This document shows, piece by piece, positions 34,607 to 46,748 of a stretch of 64,000 nucleotides of DNA. Within the stretch, counting starts at the first letter, position 1. Every line of letters starts with the position of its first letter. A program made the translations under genes and the position numbers. The stretch lies in contig SJRY01000294.1 of the NCBI GenBank assembly GCA_011319805.1, forward strand, positions 124,001 to 188,000, in the 5' to 3' direction. The stretch comes from Macrocybe gigantea. Taxonomy: Eukaryota; Basidiomycota; Agaricomycetes; Agaricales; Callistosporiaceae. The notes under the pieces were generated by a model. The model saw only the letters and a program-made list of their open reading frames with translations, was not told the DNA's origin and ran no database searches.

Positions 34607-35142
34607 TAGTATATCACGAGCAAGGCAAAATAGATTGGGAAACTGAGCGAATCAACAGACTCCACGATCACCTGATTAGTGAAGCCGTATAGCCGTCGAC
34701 GGCCGTTTCCATGCCGTATCCATACGGGTGCAGACGGGCACACGGCCGTACAATGGACGGCCGTCAGGAGGGAGATTTTCTGGCCAGACGGTACGGTGCC
34801 GTACAGCCGTACAGCCGGGCCGTATTGACCGTCGATACGGTTACGGTGCGCAGCCCTAGCATCGTCTGCAGGAAATACGAAGATTACAGTAGAATACAGC
34901 ACAAATTAAATATCAAGTCCAATACAAGGGTCATTCATATACAGTACAAGATGACGTCCATGAGCGTGATACGTAGACTACATTACTGGTAACAAATATT
35001 ATATACGAAATGTCTCTGCACGCAAACTAGTGTCTACAAGGAGAGAAAGGAATACAAAAGTCAACGAGAGTGCACCTCTGGATGATTCGTAAAGACAGAA
35101 CTAGAAATGCTGGGGGGTATCATGGACTACATCAAGGTATCG

Positions 35143-35877
35143 TCAGCTTGCAGATGCCGACTGAGAATAAAAGATATTCACCAAGCCAAGGAGATTTATC
35201 CAGCGTACAGTGCAAAAGTGCGATAACCGTAAATGTGACGAAGGCCTCACAGGCCGGCCAGTCAAAGGTACAAAAGGACGAATAGCAGGTTTCTCATATA
35301 TCTGTCTAGGAGTGAAACGTCGGAAAAGTAAGGCGCTCAGACAAGATAAACGACGTACAGAGTAGGTGACCGCATCAAGTGACGATGCAAAACGTGAATG
35401 ACCCGCTACCTGCTCCTCGACGCTCGTGATCACTGAAATCCGGCTCCTCCGACGCTGCAGAGGCATCAGAGGGCGGCGCAGAGGGCAAAGAGCGGTCAAA
35501 AGCGGGGCTGAGGCTGAGGCTGATATCGAAGAGGGCGAAAGAGTCCATCGAGAAAACGAAGAGTGCGAGGACGAGTTCGAAAGAGTGAGGAAGAGCGAAA
35601 GGTGATGATGGCCTGTGTCCAACAGGCTGAAGAAAAAAAACGTTCGAGATAAATAGGCTGAGAGGGTCCGTATGGTCCGTGTGGTCGAAGCACCGCAGCA
35701 GCCCACCGTGCCGATCTTATATGGCACTGACAAGGCGGCGACGAGGAGACAATTAGGCTTTCTCTCGATGACAGGACTCTCGTAATGCGCACTGGTTGTG
35801 TACTTCGCCTCGACTATCGGACCGGATATGGAAGGACACGAGAGCGAGACGCCAGAGAACTCGTTATTGTCCATGGC
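35143..35877 (-). CDS. Doubtful open frame of 244 codons
   Basis: From the Met at 35877 (MDNNEFSGVSLSCPSISGP) a single frame stays open for about 244 codons. The first 80 residues look plausible, the rest is Arg/Ser/Leu-rich and may be a shadow. A TATA-like run (GTATATATATTATAC on the - strand near 36000) lies about 120 bp upstream. No motif, signal peptide or homologue is recognised. Confidence 0.25.
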   Translation of the reverse strand, partial: AMDNNEFSGVSLSCPSISGPIVEAKYTTSAHYESPVIERKPNCLLVAALSVPYKIGTVGCCGASTTRTIRTLSAYLSRTFFFFSLLDTGHHHLSLFLTLSNSSSHSSFSRWTLSPSSISASASAPLLTALCPLRRPLMPLQRRRSRISVITSVEEQVAGHSRFASSLDAVTYSVRRLSCLSALLFRRFTPRQIYEKPAIRPFVPLTGRPVRPSSHLRLSHFCTVRWINLLGLVNIFYSQSASAS

Positions 35878-36750
35878 TGAGATGATGTCAGGCGCTTTCT
35901 GGGCGTTCCGGAGAACATAAACTGCGCTGCGGAGCAAAGATCGATTTCGAGCGTTCTATACTCTTGTTGCACGCTATGTTCACAACACAGCCTGTATAAT
36001 ATATATACGGAGGATATGACCACCCCTGCGGGCCTGCAAAGGAGAAGAAGATCGGAGACGCGTTGGCCTTCAGCTAGCCCCTAAGTTGCATTCACACCGA
36101 GCTTTAGTCGGCCGAAAACCAAGGCAGTGTGCTGAGCGCCAGTCGGGCCGTATCTCGGCATGAGAGATAAAAAGCTCTAGGTCCGTTGTGAGATTTCTTT
36201 TTTGTTCTTATTGTGCAGCAAAGACAATAGACGGGCGTCATGATTGCGATCGGGCGGCTCCTTGTCGTCATGCGTGATCCGGGCGGTGTTGATCATGGCG
36301 TGGAGGGGTGGAGGCGCTCCAAGACAGGTTGAACTTTTGGCGTGAATAGCTGAGCGCTGTGAACAGGTGTGGTGCGGTACGAGCCTTGTTTGAACACATC
36401 CGTTGCCTTTTCTGGCCATTAGGGTGGTATGACGAGTGTACCTAGCTATGACAATACAGATTTTGAAAAGTACTACAGGAACAGAGCATGCATCGATGAT
36501 GGGTTGACAAAGATTGTTCGGGTTAAGAATCACGGTACTTGGTGAATACGAGCAAAAAGAAACGCAGCCAAAATATTTGGGAAGATGGGGCAAGAACAGA
36601 ACAGGAAAAGCTAGATGCTCGAAAGAGGCTGCAGTTATCGCACAGCCTAGAAGCTGACAAGAGGACAACAAAGGTGCAATGAAGCAAAGATGAAATGATA
36701 GAAACGCAAAACTTTGACTGTGGGACACAAGGAAAAGAAACCGGTGCAAT

Positions 36751-38010
36751 CATCGCCTCGCACCATTCTGGGCATCCGTATGCGAGTTCAAAGGATCCGA
36801 CTCGTCCTCGCCATCGCCAGGCGGTAGCACGTCTGGGGTCCTGGGCGTTCTCAGCTCGATGGCCGATTCATTTTCATCCCCTGCCTCTATGGCCGCGGCT
36901 GCAGCGGCTGATGAAGGCCCCCTCGAATGTGTCGCATTTCGTCCGGTCACAGCACGCCACATCTGCCCAAAGCTGGACGGCATGCGCGAGTCCGATGGTG
37001 GAGGCGAGCCCGAACCCGTATCGCTCGCCGAGCTCCGAGTGCTCGTCCCGGTCGTTACAGACGACACCGTTGCCGTCGTCGCCGGTGTTGTTCGAGTCGA
37101 GTCGCTCGCCGGCTGCGGAGGGCGTACCCCGTGCCAGGAAGGTAGTCCAGTTCAACATATTTCGGCGGGCCGCCAAAGCTGTCGTACGCGGGGAGGACGT
37201 CCTTATCACCCAGCACGCCATCGTGGTCCGTGTGCACCTCGCCGGCTCCATCGCCTGCGGCGGCTGCGGAAGAAGGCAAGCGACCCCGCCCTCGTCCGTG
37301 TCGTGCGCGCGCGTGCGGCGGTTCGGCGGGTACGCGGCAGAGAGTGCGGCGGAGTATTGCGCGTAGGATTGTGGAGGAGGGACGAGGTCTGGTCCGGGGA
37401 AGAAGGTATACCGGGTGTGCGGCGGCGCGGGTGGAAGGCCCGTCGTGCGAGGGTAGCGTGAGCCGGCGTTGTTTGAGACGAGTGGTCATCGTTGAAGTGC
37501 GTGTGGGCATGCGGGTCGTGGAGAGAGAAAAAGCGGCTGAGGGGCTGCTGAGTCCGTCTAAGGCGATGATCCTGATGAGGAGTTCTTGCGTCATGAAGGA
37601 TTGATGTGCAAGGGTGAGGGGCGTTCGTACCTTCGGAGAATAAGACAGAGGATAATGAATATGATGACACCGAGGATGACATATTCGATTATGGTCTATG
37701 GAGACAATAAACGCATGGACACTACGAGAGTAAAAGCTCGACGTACCCGGGCCATATTGCTTTTGTCCTGCTTTCCGTTGTCCCCGTTCGGGGGTGGGAC
37801 GAGAGTGCTCGGATCTGGGAAAAACGGCATATTGCTCGTCGTCGTTGTCAACGACATCATGGACGTAGGACTGCCAGAGGAGGCGATGGGAGCCTGCGGT
37901 GCCCGAGGGAAGTGCAGTCGGGCGGCGGCGAGGATAGGGGTCGGTGTCGGTTCCGCAGAGGTCCTCGGAAGAACGGTATCGCGGGCATTCGTGATAATTG
38001 GAGGCGTCAT
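36751..38010 (-). CDS. Single-pass membrane protein, frame-broken
   Basis: Starts MTPPIITNARDTVLP with a Ser/Thr/Pro-rich outer part (SGSPTSMMSLTTTTSNMPFF), then after an intron one membrane segment (IIEYVILGVIIFIILCLIL) followed by Arg-Arg, and after a second intron a long cytoplasmic tail: RYTFFPGPDLVPPPQSYAQY, then DKDVLPAYDSFGGPPKYVEL, then a Ser/Thr-rich end with PRTPDVLPPGDGEDESDP. This type I layout with a PPAYD/PPKY-like tail is common in basidiomycete surface proteins of unknown role. The tail changes frame near 37460, 37285 and 37135; two of the three sites are GGGG runs, and one more base at each gives a continuous frame. Confidence 0.6.
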
Positions 38011-39339
38011 GACTTCGTGAAGAGCATTGAACTGTGTCCCGAAGGACGTAGAGACGGACTTTTCGGTGGAAAGATGAGCAGTGCTGCGAAATTGAATAGA
38101 CAGTCTGCGGGCGGTGTGTGGTGTTACGTAAGCGGCAAGCGTTCCAGGCCAAGAGCAGTTCGTGTCCGAGTCGGAAGCGATTTCTGTCACAAACTACGTC
38201 TTTTCTTACAGCGCACGTTTGAGTGGGTGCTTTCGGTGGTTTTTCCCTTTTGCACGCTTTTGAACGTTTCGCGCAGCGATGCGACCCAGTCTTTCCTTGT
38301 TAAAGTCTGGTCGCTCTGCATGGAAGGGTACGTCGAGGGAGTTGTGCATTTGTGTGCTCACCAACGTGAATCTTTTCAACTACCTCCAGGTCCATATTTT
38401 GTACCGTTCCCTAATTTGCGGGAAGCTATCATGAACCGCACTCCAATAAAGACCCAAGCGAGGTCGTGTACTATCTTGCCGAACTTTGTAGGGTGAGCCG
38501 TCAGTTTGTTTCCTGTGCCATTTTGTATTGTGTTGATGTTGCGAATAGCGCCAAGTTCATGGTGCATAATGGAAAGGATTACCTTCCCGTGCTGGTGACG
38601 CAGGACATGGTAGGGCACAAGTTGGGAGAGTTTTCGCATACGAAAAAGAGGTTCACGTACAAGTGCGTCTTCTTACATCTTGCATGGTTGTTTGACGGTT
38701 TGCTGATGCGTGTCGCCTTTTGCGTAGGGCTACGAAGAACCGGTGACACGCACGGCAGCATTTCACCTGCCATTGGGTTTCGGTTTCATTCCCTTGTTCC
38801 TGCTTTTCATGGGTTCGCGCGGATCAAGTCCGTCCATATGCACGACTTTGTTCGAGTGTTACAGATGAATTCTCCATTAATCAAGACAACCGAACGCAGA
38901 ATATTACAAAGGAATATGAAGCCTGCCCGAACTATCTTTTACAGGAAGGTAGCGATCTAAGCCATTTTCGACTTGTCGTTCCGTGAAAGCAGCAACGTTT
39001 TCTTTCATTTTCTTGGATTGAAAAGTATCTAAGTAGGTAGAAATGACCGGTTTCCTTGGTGATTTTTTTGAGAATGGGCAGGTCAATATTTTTTTCCGGA
39101 CAGATCCGGATCTGTGGCATAAACAAGAGCCCAGGTGACAATTGGCTGTTGTTGATGTTGTAAGCATCACCACCAGACAATATCCGCCCCTTCCTCGTCG
39201 TCCCCGACGCCCTTGACAACGCTGTCCTATACCCCTTCATCGTCATTTCCATTCTCCAGGTTCTCTGCGCATTGTCTAGCCCGCACCTTCTGAGCCCTAC
39301 CGTCGCGGTGCGATACCTGATTGCGATCCCCGTCACCCA
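38011..39339. other. Intergenic between divergent genes, no gene seen
   Basis: Holds promoters of the membrane protein (-) and CLA4 (+). Short open frames here lack support. Confidence 0.35.
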
Positions 39340-42109
39340 ATGGCTTTCCACCAGGTCACTGCAACGTCGCTGACGCCCTCCAGACCTGCCCCTCCAGCTC
39401 CTCAGCGTCGCGGTACCGACGGCTCGATGCAGCAGCCCCTCTACAGCACCAGCGCCGCACTCCTCAACTCGGGCTACAATCCGTCTTTCGCTTTTTCGCC
39501 TTCCTCCCTGCGTCGTCCTCATACTCTTCGTCGTACTCCGGCATCGGCGCCACTCCAGGCCGCGATGGCGACTCTGTGTCCAACTCGCAGATAATCAGAT
39601 GCGGTTCTGTCGGCGTCAAGGAAGAGGGCACCTTTTCCAGCTGGATGTGGAAAACCAAATGGCTCGTCCTCAAGGAGCAGACCCTGTCGATCCTCAAATC
39701 TGAAGTGCGTTACATCTCCACTGATTGCGATTACCGCCCGTGGCATGTCTTCCTTTGATGCGTGCTGATTTTCGTTCGTGTCTGCGCTTTTTCCAGTCAT
39801 CACTCCCTCAGACCGTGATATCGCTTCAAGACATCTCCAACATCGAACGTACCGACGCGAAACCATACTGTCTGCTCCTCGAAGCAAAGGAGAAGCGATA
39901 CTATCTCTCGTTCAAGAATGATGAGGAAGTCTACGGGTGGCAGGATGACGTCTACTCGCGCAGCCTCTCATGGGCGTGAGCAACCCCACCAATTTCGTGC
40001 ACAAAGTCCACGTTGGCTTTGATCCCGTGTCTGGTGCCTTTACCGTGAGTGGCTGTCTTTTTCATACGTTTTAGCGGCGTCCTTGGCATTTGCGATGTCG
40101 CCACCCCCATGTCCGTGTAACGTTGTGACTGACCCACTTGAAATTTCTTCCTTCGCTCAGGGCATGCCAGAGCAATGGAGCAAACTTTTGACTAAATCCG
40201 CCATTACTCGCGAAGATTATGCGAAGGATCCACAGGCCGTCCTCGATGTCCTCGAGTTCTATACAGATCATCAAAAACGAGAGATGGAAGAAATGGGTAA
40301 GTCTTCGCTTCTCCTTTCTTCCCCTCATTTTTACTGTCTTTTTTCTAACACTCAACTGAAAAATGATTACAATCTGGATAGGTGCGCCTGCGAGATTTAA
40401 TGCAGGCACAGGCCTCGGAGGAAGGGTAAGCTAGGCGCTTCGCTACCTTCCACATCGACTTCCTCCACTGTTCGCCCTGGTGCGAAACGCAAGATACCAT
40501 CGCCTGCCGGACTTGGTGGCGAAAGCGATCACTTGGCTTCTGCCGCTGCCCTCGCAGCAGAACGGGTGAATGGCTCGCATGCAGCTCCCGCCGCAGTTGG
40601 GATCTCGAGACCATCCCCTGCTTCACCGTCTTCCACACTCGTCGGAGGCATTCCCTCGGCTTCCAGACCTGCCCTGCACGGCCACTCCTGCTAGCAGACC
40701 CGCTCCGGCGCCGCCGCCAGCAGGTAGTGCGTCGCCGGCGGTGAAGCTGGACCACTTGCCCTCGACGGCTGAGCTCGGGGCGCGCAAACCTGCGGTCGGC
40801 CCGACGCCCGCGACGACGCTGCCGACGAGGAAAGAGTCCCTCCAGGCACAGGCATTAATGCAATCGCAGCAGCAGAAACACATCCAACGGGAGAGGGAAG
40901 GAGAAGCCTGCCAAAGCGGGTGGTATTGCGGAGGCAGAGGCGGCGTTGGTGAAGCCAAAGGAGAAGGAGAAGCGGATCAGCACGATGACGGAGGTGCAAA
41001 TCATGGAGAAGCTGAGGAGCGTTGTGTCCGACGATGATCCGAAGCAGCTGTATACCAAGATTAAGAAGGTTGGACAAGGGTGAGTTTCGCTGTTTTCTCC
41101 CTGTGCGGTTGTAAAATTTATCTTTTTTTCAGTGCGTCTGGACATGTGTATGTCGCGAGAGCGCATGGGACAGGGAAAAAGGTGGCCATCAAGGAGATGG
41201 ACCTTTCCCACCAGCCTAGGAAGGAGCTCATCGTGAATGAGATCCTGGTGATGAAAGAGTCGCAGCACCCAAACATCGTCAACTTCTTGGATTCATATTT
41301 GGTGAAGAACAACGAGCTGTGGGTCGTCATGGAGTACATGGAGGGCGGTGCGTTGACAGATATCATTGAGAACAACACGTTGGAGGAGGATCAGATTTCG
41401 AGCATCTGTCTTGAGGCAAGTTGACTTGCTGCGGAGTTATCGATGTTTGCTGATTGCACAGCACAGACTTGCAAGGGACTTAGACATTTACATAGTCAGA
41501 GCATTATACACCGGGATATCAAATCGGATAATGTACTTTTAGACGCGCAGGGACGCGTAAAAATCAGTGAGTCGCCGATTCAGCTCTGCCCGCCTCCATC
41601 AATCCATGAACGCTGACTCGATCCGTCTGCGCCGACAGCCGACTTTGGATTCTGCGCGAAGCTGACGGACCAGAAATCGAAGCGAGCGACGATGGTGGGC
41701 ACGCCGTACTGGATGGCGCCGGAGGTGGTGAAGCAAAAAGAGTACGGCGCCAAGGTGGACATCTGGTCGCTGGGCATCATGGCGATCGAGATGATCGAGA
41801 ACGAGCCGCCGTACCTGGATGAAGAGCCGCTCAAGGCGCTGTATCTCATCGCGACGAACGGCACACCGACGCTCAAGAAGCCGGAGGCGCTCAGCAAGGA
41901 GCTCAAGGGCTTCTTGGCCGTGTGCCTTTGCGTGGACGTGAGCAGTCGGGCGACGGCGAGCGAGCTGTTGGATGTGCGTTTGTTTTCTCCCTCCTGATGA
42001 GCAGTGGCTGATTCCTTTTGTGTTGTCACAGCACGAATTCCTCAGGAAGGCTTGTGCGTTGTCAGGCCTTGCGCCGCTCCTGAGGTTCAGAAATAAGCAG
42101 GCTTCGTGA
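39340..42109 (+). CDS. CLA4: PAK-family protein kinase Cla4 (PH-CRIB-kinase)
   Basis: Exons: 39340..39704, 39797..40044, 40161..40296, 40382..41079, 41133..41415, 41467..41566, 41639..41973, 42032..42109. A PH domain ([20 protein letters not shown] through [13 protein letters not shown]) is followed by a CRIB region ([28 protein letters not shown]), a Ser/Pro/Ala-rich linker and a Ser/Thr kinase domain: G-loop [12 protein letters not shown], lysine in VAIKEMDL, catalytic loop [19 protein letters not shown], activation site [14 protein letters not shown] plus CRIB plus TDFGFCAKL identify Cla4 rather than Ste20. Cla4 is a Cdc42 effector in polarity, septins and dikaryon growth. The intron 41416..41466 has a GC donor. 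Frame slips at about 39505, 39963 and 40430 and in the linker look like lost G/C bases; the kinase exons are clean. Confidence 0.9.
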
Positions 42110-43088
42110 ACTGCTTTCTCACTGTCTCCCTCCCTCGATTTTTCGGCCCTGTATGTGAACGTTGCGATGGGAAATTCCATGCTTGTAGTTTGTCTATAAT
42201 GAATGGTTTGTTGTTCTGTGCATTTCTTCTATATTGAACAGTTTATCTTCTGTCCTCTTATTACCCCCGTCTCCCGCTTTTCTTGTGACCGTGTTTCAAA
42301 TCCGCCTGTCCCCCCTCTTCTATCTATCCTCTGACGGTCGGCTTTTATTACCCCCTCTCGTCTTTCTCTGCTTCTCACCGTTACTCCCTGCTTCCTGTGC
42401 CGACATACATTGACACCTGTTTCTGGATTCTCTGTCATCGGAATTACATTTTTGGAAGATCTGGTTCTTTCGGGTTTGAAAAATCGCATTTGTGGTTTTT
42501 GCTCCCTCACTCCGCCGCTCCTCCCCTCTCCGTTTCGATCCAAGCAGCTTTTCTTCCGTCACACACGATAGCCCATCCTCCCTACCATTCTTCCTGCTTT
42601 TATATCGGAATCGGAGTAATGTACCATTTGATAGAGAAAAAAAACAACGTTTGCGCGGTTTTTTTCCTAATGATAAGATAAGATGGTGATTATCAAGCAA
42701 GTAGGGAAAGATTTGATTTGTGGATTGATCGATTGGCTCGCCCAATCCGGAAGGAACGAGAGCTTCTCTCGACCGACGTTCCTCTCAAAACCGGCACTGT
42801 CCACATCCATCGCGCTCGTCGACACCGCCGACGTTCCAAGCTCATTTAGCAGGTCTCGCTATTGTTTTCTTATACAAGTCCAGCAGCTTCATTGTTTTCA
42901 TTTCGATACGCGCGTTCCTTTCTCGGTTCCCACCTCCCACCCTTTCCTCTTCTTTAGAAGGCCATAGCAGAAACGGACTGAAGGGCGACGGCTTGGTTAT
43001 GTTCTGATTCCCAAGCGAGGATCACCAACCAGCCAGGTCTAACGCGCGCATACAACGGTTTTTTCTGTTCTTGTCTACTTCTTGTTCA
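42110..43088. other. Intergenic, no gene seen
   Basis: Pyrimidine-rich region with the CLA4 3' end and the promoter of the CNOT11 gene on the same strand. Confidence 0.4.
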
Positions 43089-45014
43089 ATGTCCGACGAT
43101 CCGACCGACGCTGTGCTCATCGCGCCCTTGCATTTCGATGCGCAGGGGGTGGAAGTGCCCATGGCGACAAGCACAACAACGACCATGGCGGCGGCGGTGG
43201 CAGTGGTAGCGCAAGCTTAGAGAGAAACGGAATTGGGAATGGAAGCGGAAACGAAAATGAGAGTGGCTTGGGCAGCGGTGCTGGGGCGAGAGGCGACGGC
43301 GGCGTGAGCTTTGGGATGGGCGGAGGTGCGCTGGTGGATCCGGTGCATGCGTCGGTAAAGCACCTGCTCTCGCGCGGCGCGACGCTGCCGTGCTCGACGG
43401 CCGCGCAGGCGTTCACGCAGCTCGTTCAGCCGATGTCACGCTTCCAGCTCGCGTTGGAGGCGCTTCTGCCGCTGCTGGACACGCGCGCGTCATCCGAGGT
43501 GAGTCTTTTCTGTTCTCGCGCTCCTTCGTGCGTCGGTCGATGGGGATCTCGGCTGACGATTCTCGCTCGCTCGTCGGACAGCTGGCCCAGCGTATCCTGG
43601 TGTCGTTTATCCTTTACTCGCTGTATGCGCCTCACCCGATCGCTATCAACCCGTTCAAGTCGGTTCTGTTCACCACCTTCGTGCATGAACGCGCCAAGGC
43701 CGTGAGCGTGGCCTCGGAAGGAGAGCCCAGCCCAAACGAGCAGCTTGTGTGGGTGCTGTGGAAGATTCTCAAGGGAGACGGAAACGATGTGCGCCCCCTT
43801 TTTCTGCTAGCTGCCTATCGTGCCTTGACGCGTGGCGTGGGACGCTGACATTCATCGTCCTCATTTCCCCCCTTTGGTGCCAGATTGGACCATATTCTCC
43901 CAGCACGCTGGCGCGATCGCCGTTACCCACAAAGCTTAGAGCAACTAATTTGAATCTCGATGATGAGGTGTACAATAATGTTTTCGACATGTCCGTCCTT
44001 CTGTCATGTTCATTTTTTGGATCTCACTAACTATATGCGCTTTACCTCTTTCGTTGATGCAGAGATGATTATACATATTCGTATTCATATTCGCAAAAAC
44101 TGGAGAATTACAGGACCAATTCTGAACATGCAAAGGATCTTAATGACGACGCGACGCGGCCCATAATTACTGCTGAACAAGACCAACGAGATGAACGCAT
44201 CGCACAAGCCATGAGTCTCCTATTGACCGCGAGGAGCGAGTACTGACACTTCCAGAACAAAGAGTACGTCTTTTCCCCTTTTAACAGAAAAGAAAGCGGA
44301 ATCGTGCATGTCTCGATGATAAAATGATCCATTCGTTTATCATCTTTCCCCCTTCACAGCTACTCAATCAGTCAATTCCTCAACTAGCAAACTCGAAAAT
44401 GATCACCTCGCTTGATCTGGCGCCGATCGTCTCTCATAATCCGACCTCGCTCACCCGCTGTTCGTCGGCCTTTTGACGTCAAAGTAGCACCACTTCCAAC
44501 GGCGACGGGATCAGCGAGCCGGTGCCTTCGTCGCAGATGTGAACATGGCGCACGACCAGCTACCGTCCCCATTCCTCGACGTGCTGCCGTACCTCCCCCT
44601 GCACTATCAACGTTTGACCTCCTTGGCCGGCTGCTCCGCGATCAGACGCCCATCTGCGGCGATCGATATACGGTCTCGAGCATAGTCAGAACAGAGGTAT
44701 TGGGCCGGTTTGTGCACGAGTGCATAAGATGGCTGGACCACGCGGAGAGGGAGGAACGAGAGGGTCTGATCAGCGATGATCGGTTCGCGAAGGGCGTGCA
44801 GAACGTAGGCACTTTGCAAGATCTCGGAAGAAAGTTTGCTGATGACGTTTCTATCGGAAAGCTTTGCCGGTTCTTCAACTCGCTTATCAAGCTCGGGATC
44901 ATCGATCCTGCTTCGGACGCAGATTCGACGGAGATGGCGCACTTTAGTCTGCGGAACGCACGCTTTGAAGACGCCAATGCGTTGTATCGCGTCTTTGCGA
45001 TGAGCCGGATGTGA
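43089..45014 (+). CDS. CNOT11: CCR4-NOT complex subunit 11 (CNOT11)
   Basis: MSDDPTDAVLIAPLHFDAQ starts a Gly-rich N-terminus. Then HASVKHLLSRGATLPCST and LALEALLPLLDTR, LAQRILVSFILYSLYAPHPI, NPFKSVLFTTFVHERAKA, EQLVWVLWKILKGDGND, IGPYSPSTLARSPLP, a C-terminal DUF2363 part with ITSLDLAPIVSHNPT, FLDVLPYLPL and TFDLLGRLL, and RYTVSSIVRTEVLGRFVHEC to the end SLRNARFEDANALYRVFAM. The order and the ending (helix with ...A..LYR.) match CNOT11, which joins CNOT10 on the NOT scaffold in mRNA deadenylation. Introns 43499..43581 and 43789..43883 are clear; more lie near 43970-44060 and 44260-44360. Frame slips near 43150, 44230, 44450 and in the stretch to 44600 need single-base changes, mostly a lost G or C. 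Confidence 0.75.
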
Positions 45015-46748
45015 CGAGCGTGGTCAAGGGATGGTTAACAATGGGGAAGCCGGTGAAGATGAGCTCATCTGTTGTCCTGCCGCTTTCTTTGGCTGTTATT
45101 TTATATCATTATGCCTTTTTTGCGTTGTCGTTTTCTTCTATGCTTCTGCTCCGGCTTCATTCGGTCGGTCTTGATCAGTTTGATGCTATGCCATGCTTCC
45201 TCGTCCAAGATTCTACTCAAAACCCATGTCAGCCCTATGCCCTTTTCTTTGATTGCCATCGAGGAATCACCTAGCTTCTCGTTCGATTGGAGCCACCTTT
45301 TTCTTCAATCCGCGCAACGTCGTGTTGTTGTTGTATTGTCTATCGTTCATTTTACATATATATGTCCTTTCTACATGTCCCATGTTCACCAACTAGAGCA
45401 TCCATCTTGTGCTCGCATGCTATCCATTGACAATATGCAGATTCCTCTCATCATCCAGACGGCCGATGCCAGGTCAATTCCAACCCGCCGATGTCATGAT
45501 GTCCCATGGGGGAACGAAGCACATGCATCAGACGATCCTGTCTAGCTCGCCGGTCAGGTCGTCCCCCGCATCGCGCAAAAAGTTCGCATCATGCATCAAC
45601 CTTGATATGTCTGATTATTCCAAACGCCCCGTTCGCCGTTCATTCGTCTTCTCAGTCGTTCTGCAACCATGACGTGCCAAAATCTTTCGGGAATACCGCC
45701 GGACTTATGCCTTTTTTCTTCCCATCCATCTTGTGCTCGCATGCTATCCATTGACAATTGATGCAGATTCCTGCAGATCATCCAGACGGCCGATGCCAGG
45801 TCAATTCCAACCCGCCGATGTCATGATGTCCCATGGGGGAACGAAGCACATGCATCAGACGATCCTGTCTAGCTCGCCGGTCAGGTCGTCCCCCGCATCA
45901 CGCAAAAGTTCCGCATCATGCATCAACCTTGATATGTCTGATTATTCCAAACGCCCCGTTCGCCGTTCATTCATCTTCTCAGTCGTTCTGCAACCATGAC
46001 GTGCCAAAATCTTTCGGGAATACCGCCGGTCTTATGCCTTTTTTCTTCCCGCCATGATGCGGATCAATATCCTTCGGGGATTGATGCAGATCACGATGAT
46101 GAATCTGATTCGACACCTGTCTTGAGGGGAAGAACGCTGAACATTCAATTCGTTGGAAATTTAGGATCACCTGTCGTTACGAAAAAGTTGAGATGTATAG
46201 CATTTTTCACCTCAAGAGGGGCGAGACATTTGTGGGATGTTTTCCAAGTCTATTTCAAGTCATGCGCGTATAGGAAATTTGATGTCTTCAAGCGTCCGCC
46301 TGCATCCCCTGAAGACCGCTCTAGACACCAAGAGAGATGGAAAACCATGAGCTAGATATACTTCCAACACAGTTGCATCGTTATAGATTATGGAGAGCTT
46401 TGTAGAAGGTAGGGGGGCATAACAACAGTGCTTGTCTAGGATCGTTGGAATGTTTCATCTTCTCCAGTTCTCAATACGCTGCCGCGATCGTTCGTCGTTC
46501 CGGATGTATAACTTGATCACACAAGCCAAGACTCCAGCTCTGCGTCGCTGGAGTCTATCTTCCCTTGGCTGGTGCGTCATCCAACCCCTTCTCAGCAGCG
46601 ACGTCTGTAGACCACCACGTATTCATTGGGCTGCGATTAGATATCAACACCCGCTCTTTAACATCGCACGACGGGCGGCTAGATGAGCCTGTTTTGCCTC
46701 GTGTTCCTATTTGACTGCGCGGTCAGCGCGTGTCGGCGTCTGCGTTCG
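45015..46748. other. Intergenic with a tandem repeat
   Basis: Downstream of CNOT11. Contains the 324-bp tandem repeat and a 119-codon + strand frame (45996..46355) that starts inside the repeat; I cannot support it as a gene. Confidence 0.4.
45399..46050 (+). repeat. 324-bp tandem duplication, two copies
   Basis: 45399..45722 and 45723..46050 are nearly identical, head to tail, with a few substitutions and small indels (for example near 45455/45780 and 45580/45904). The period is 324 bp. Recent local duplication; I see no transposon ends. Confidence 0.9.

Larger units (their letters stand above)
33776..34858. mobile_element. Non-autonomous hAT-like transposon
   Basis: 1083 bp bounded by terminal inverted repeats that begin TAGGGCTGCGCACCGTA at both ends, and flanked by a perfect 8-bp target-site duplication GCATCGTC (33768..33775 and 34859..34866). 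An 8-bp duplication and TAGGG-type ends are features of the hAT superfamily. Subterminal regions are packed with CCGTA/TACGG words, as expected for transposase binding sites. No transposase frame is present. A second element is inserted inside it, so the original length was about 650 bp. Confidence 0.85.

Noticed and set aside
36177..36749. 190-codon - strand frame with hydrophobic start
   Set aside because: No domain, poor codon content and position in the 3' flank of the membrane-protein gene; likely chance.
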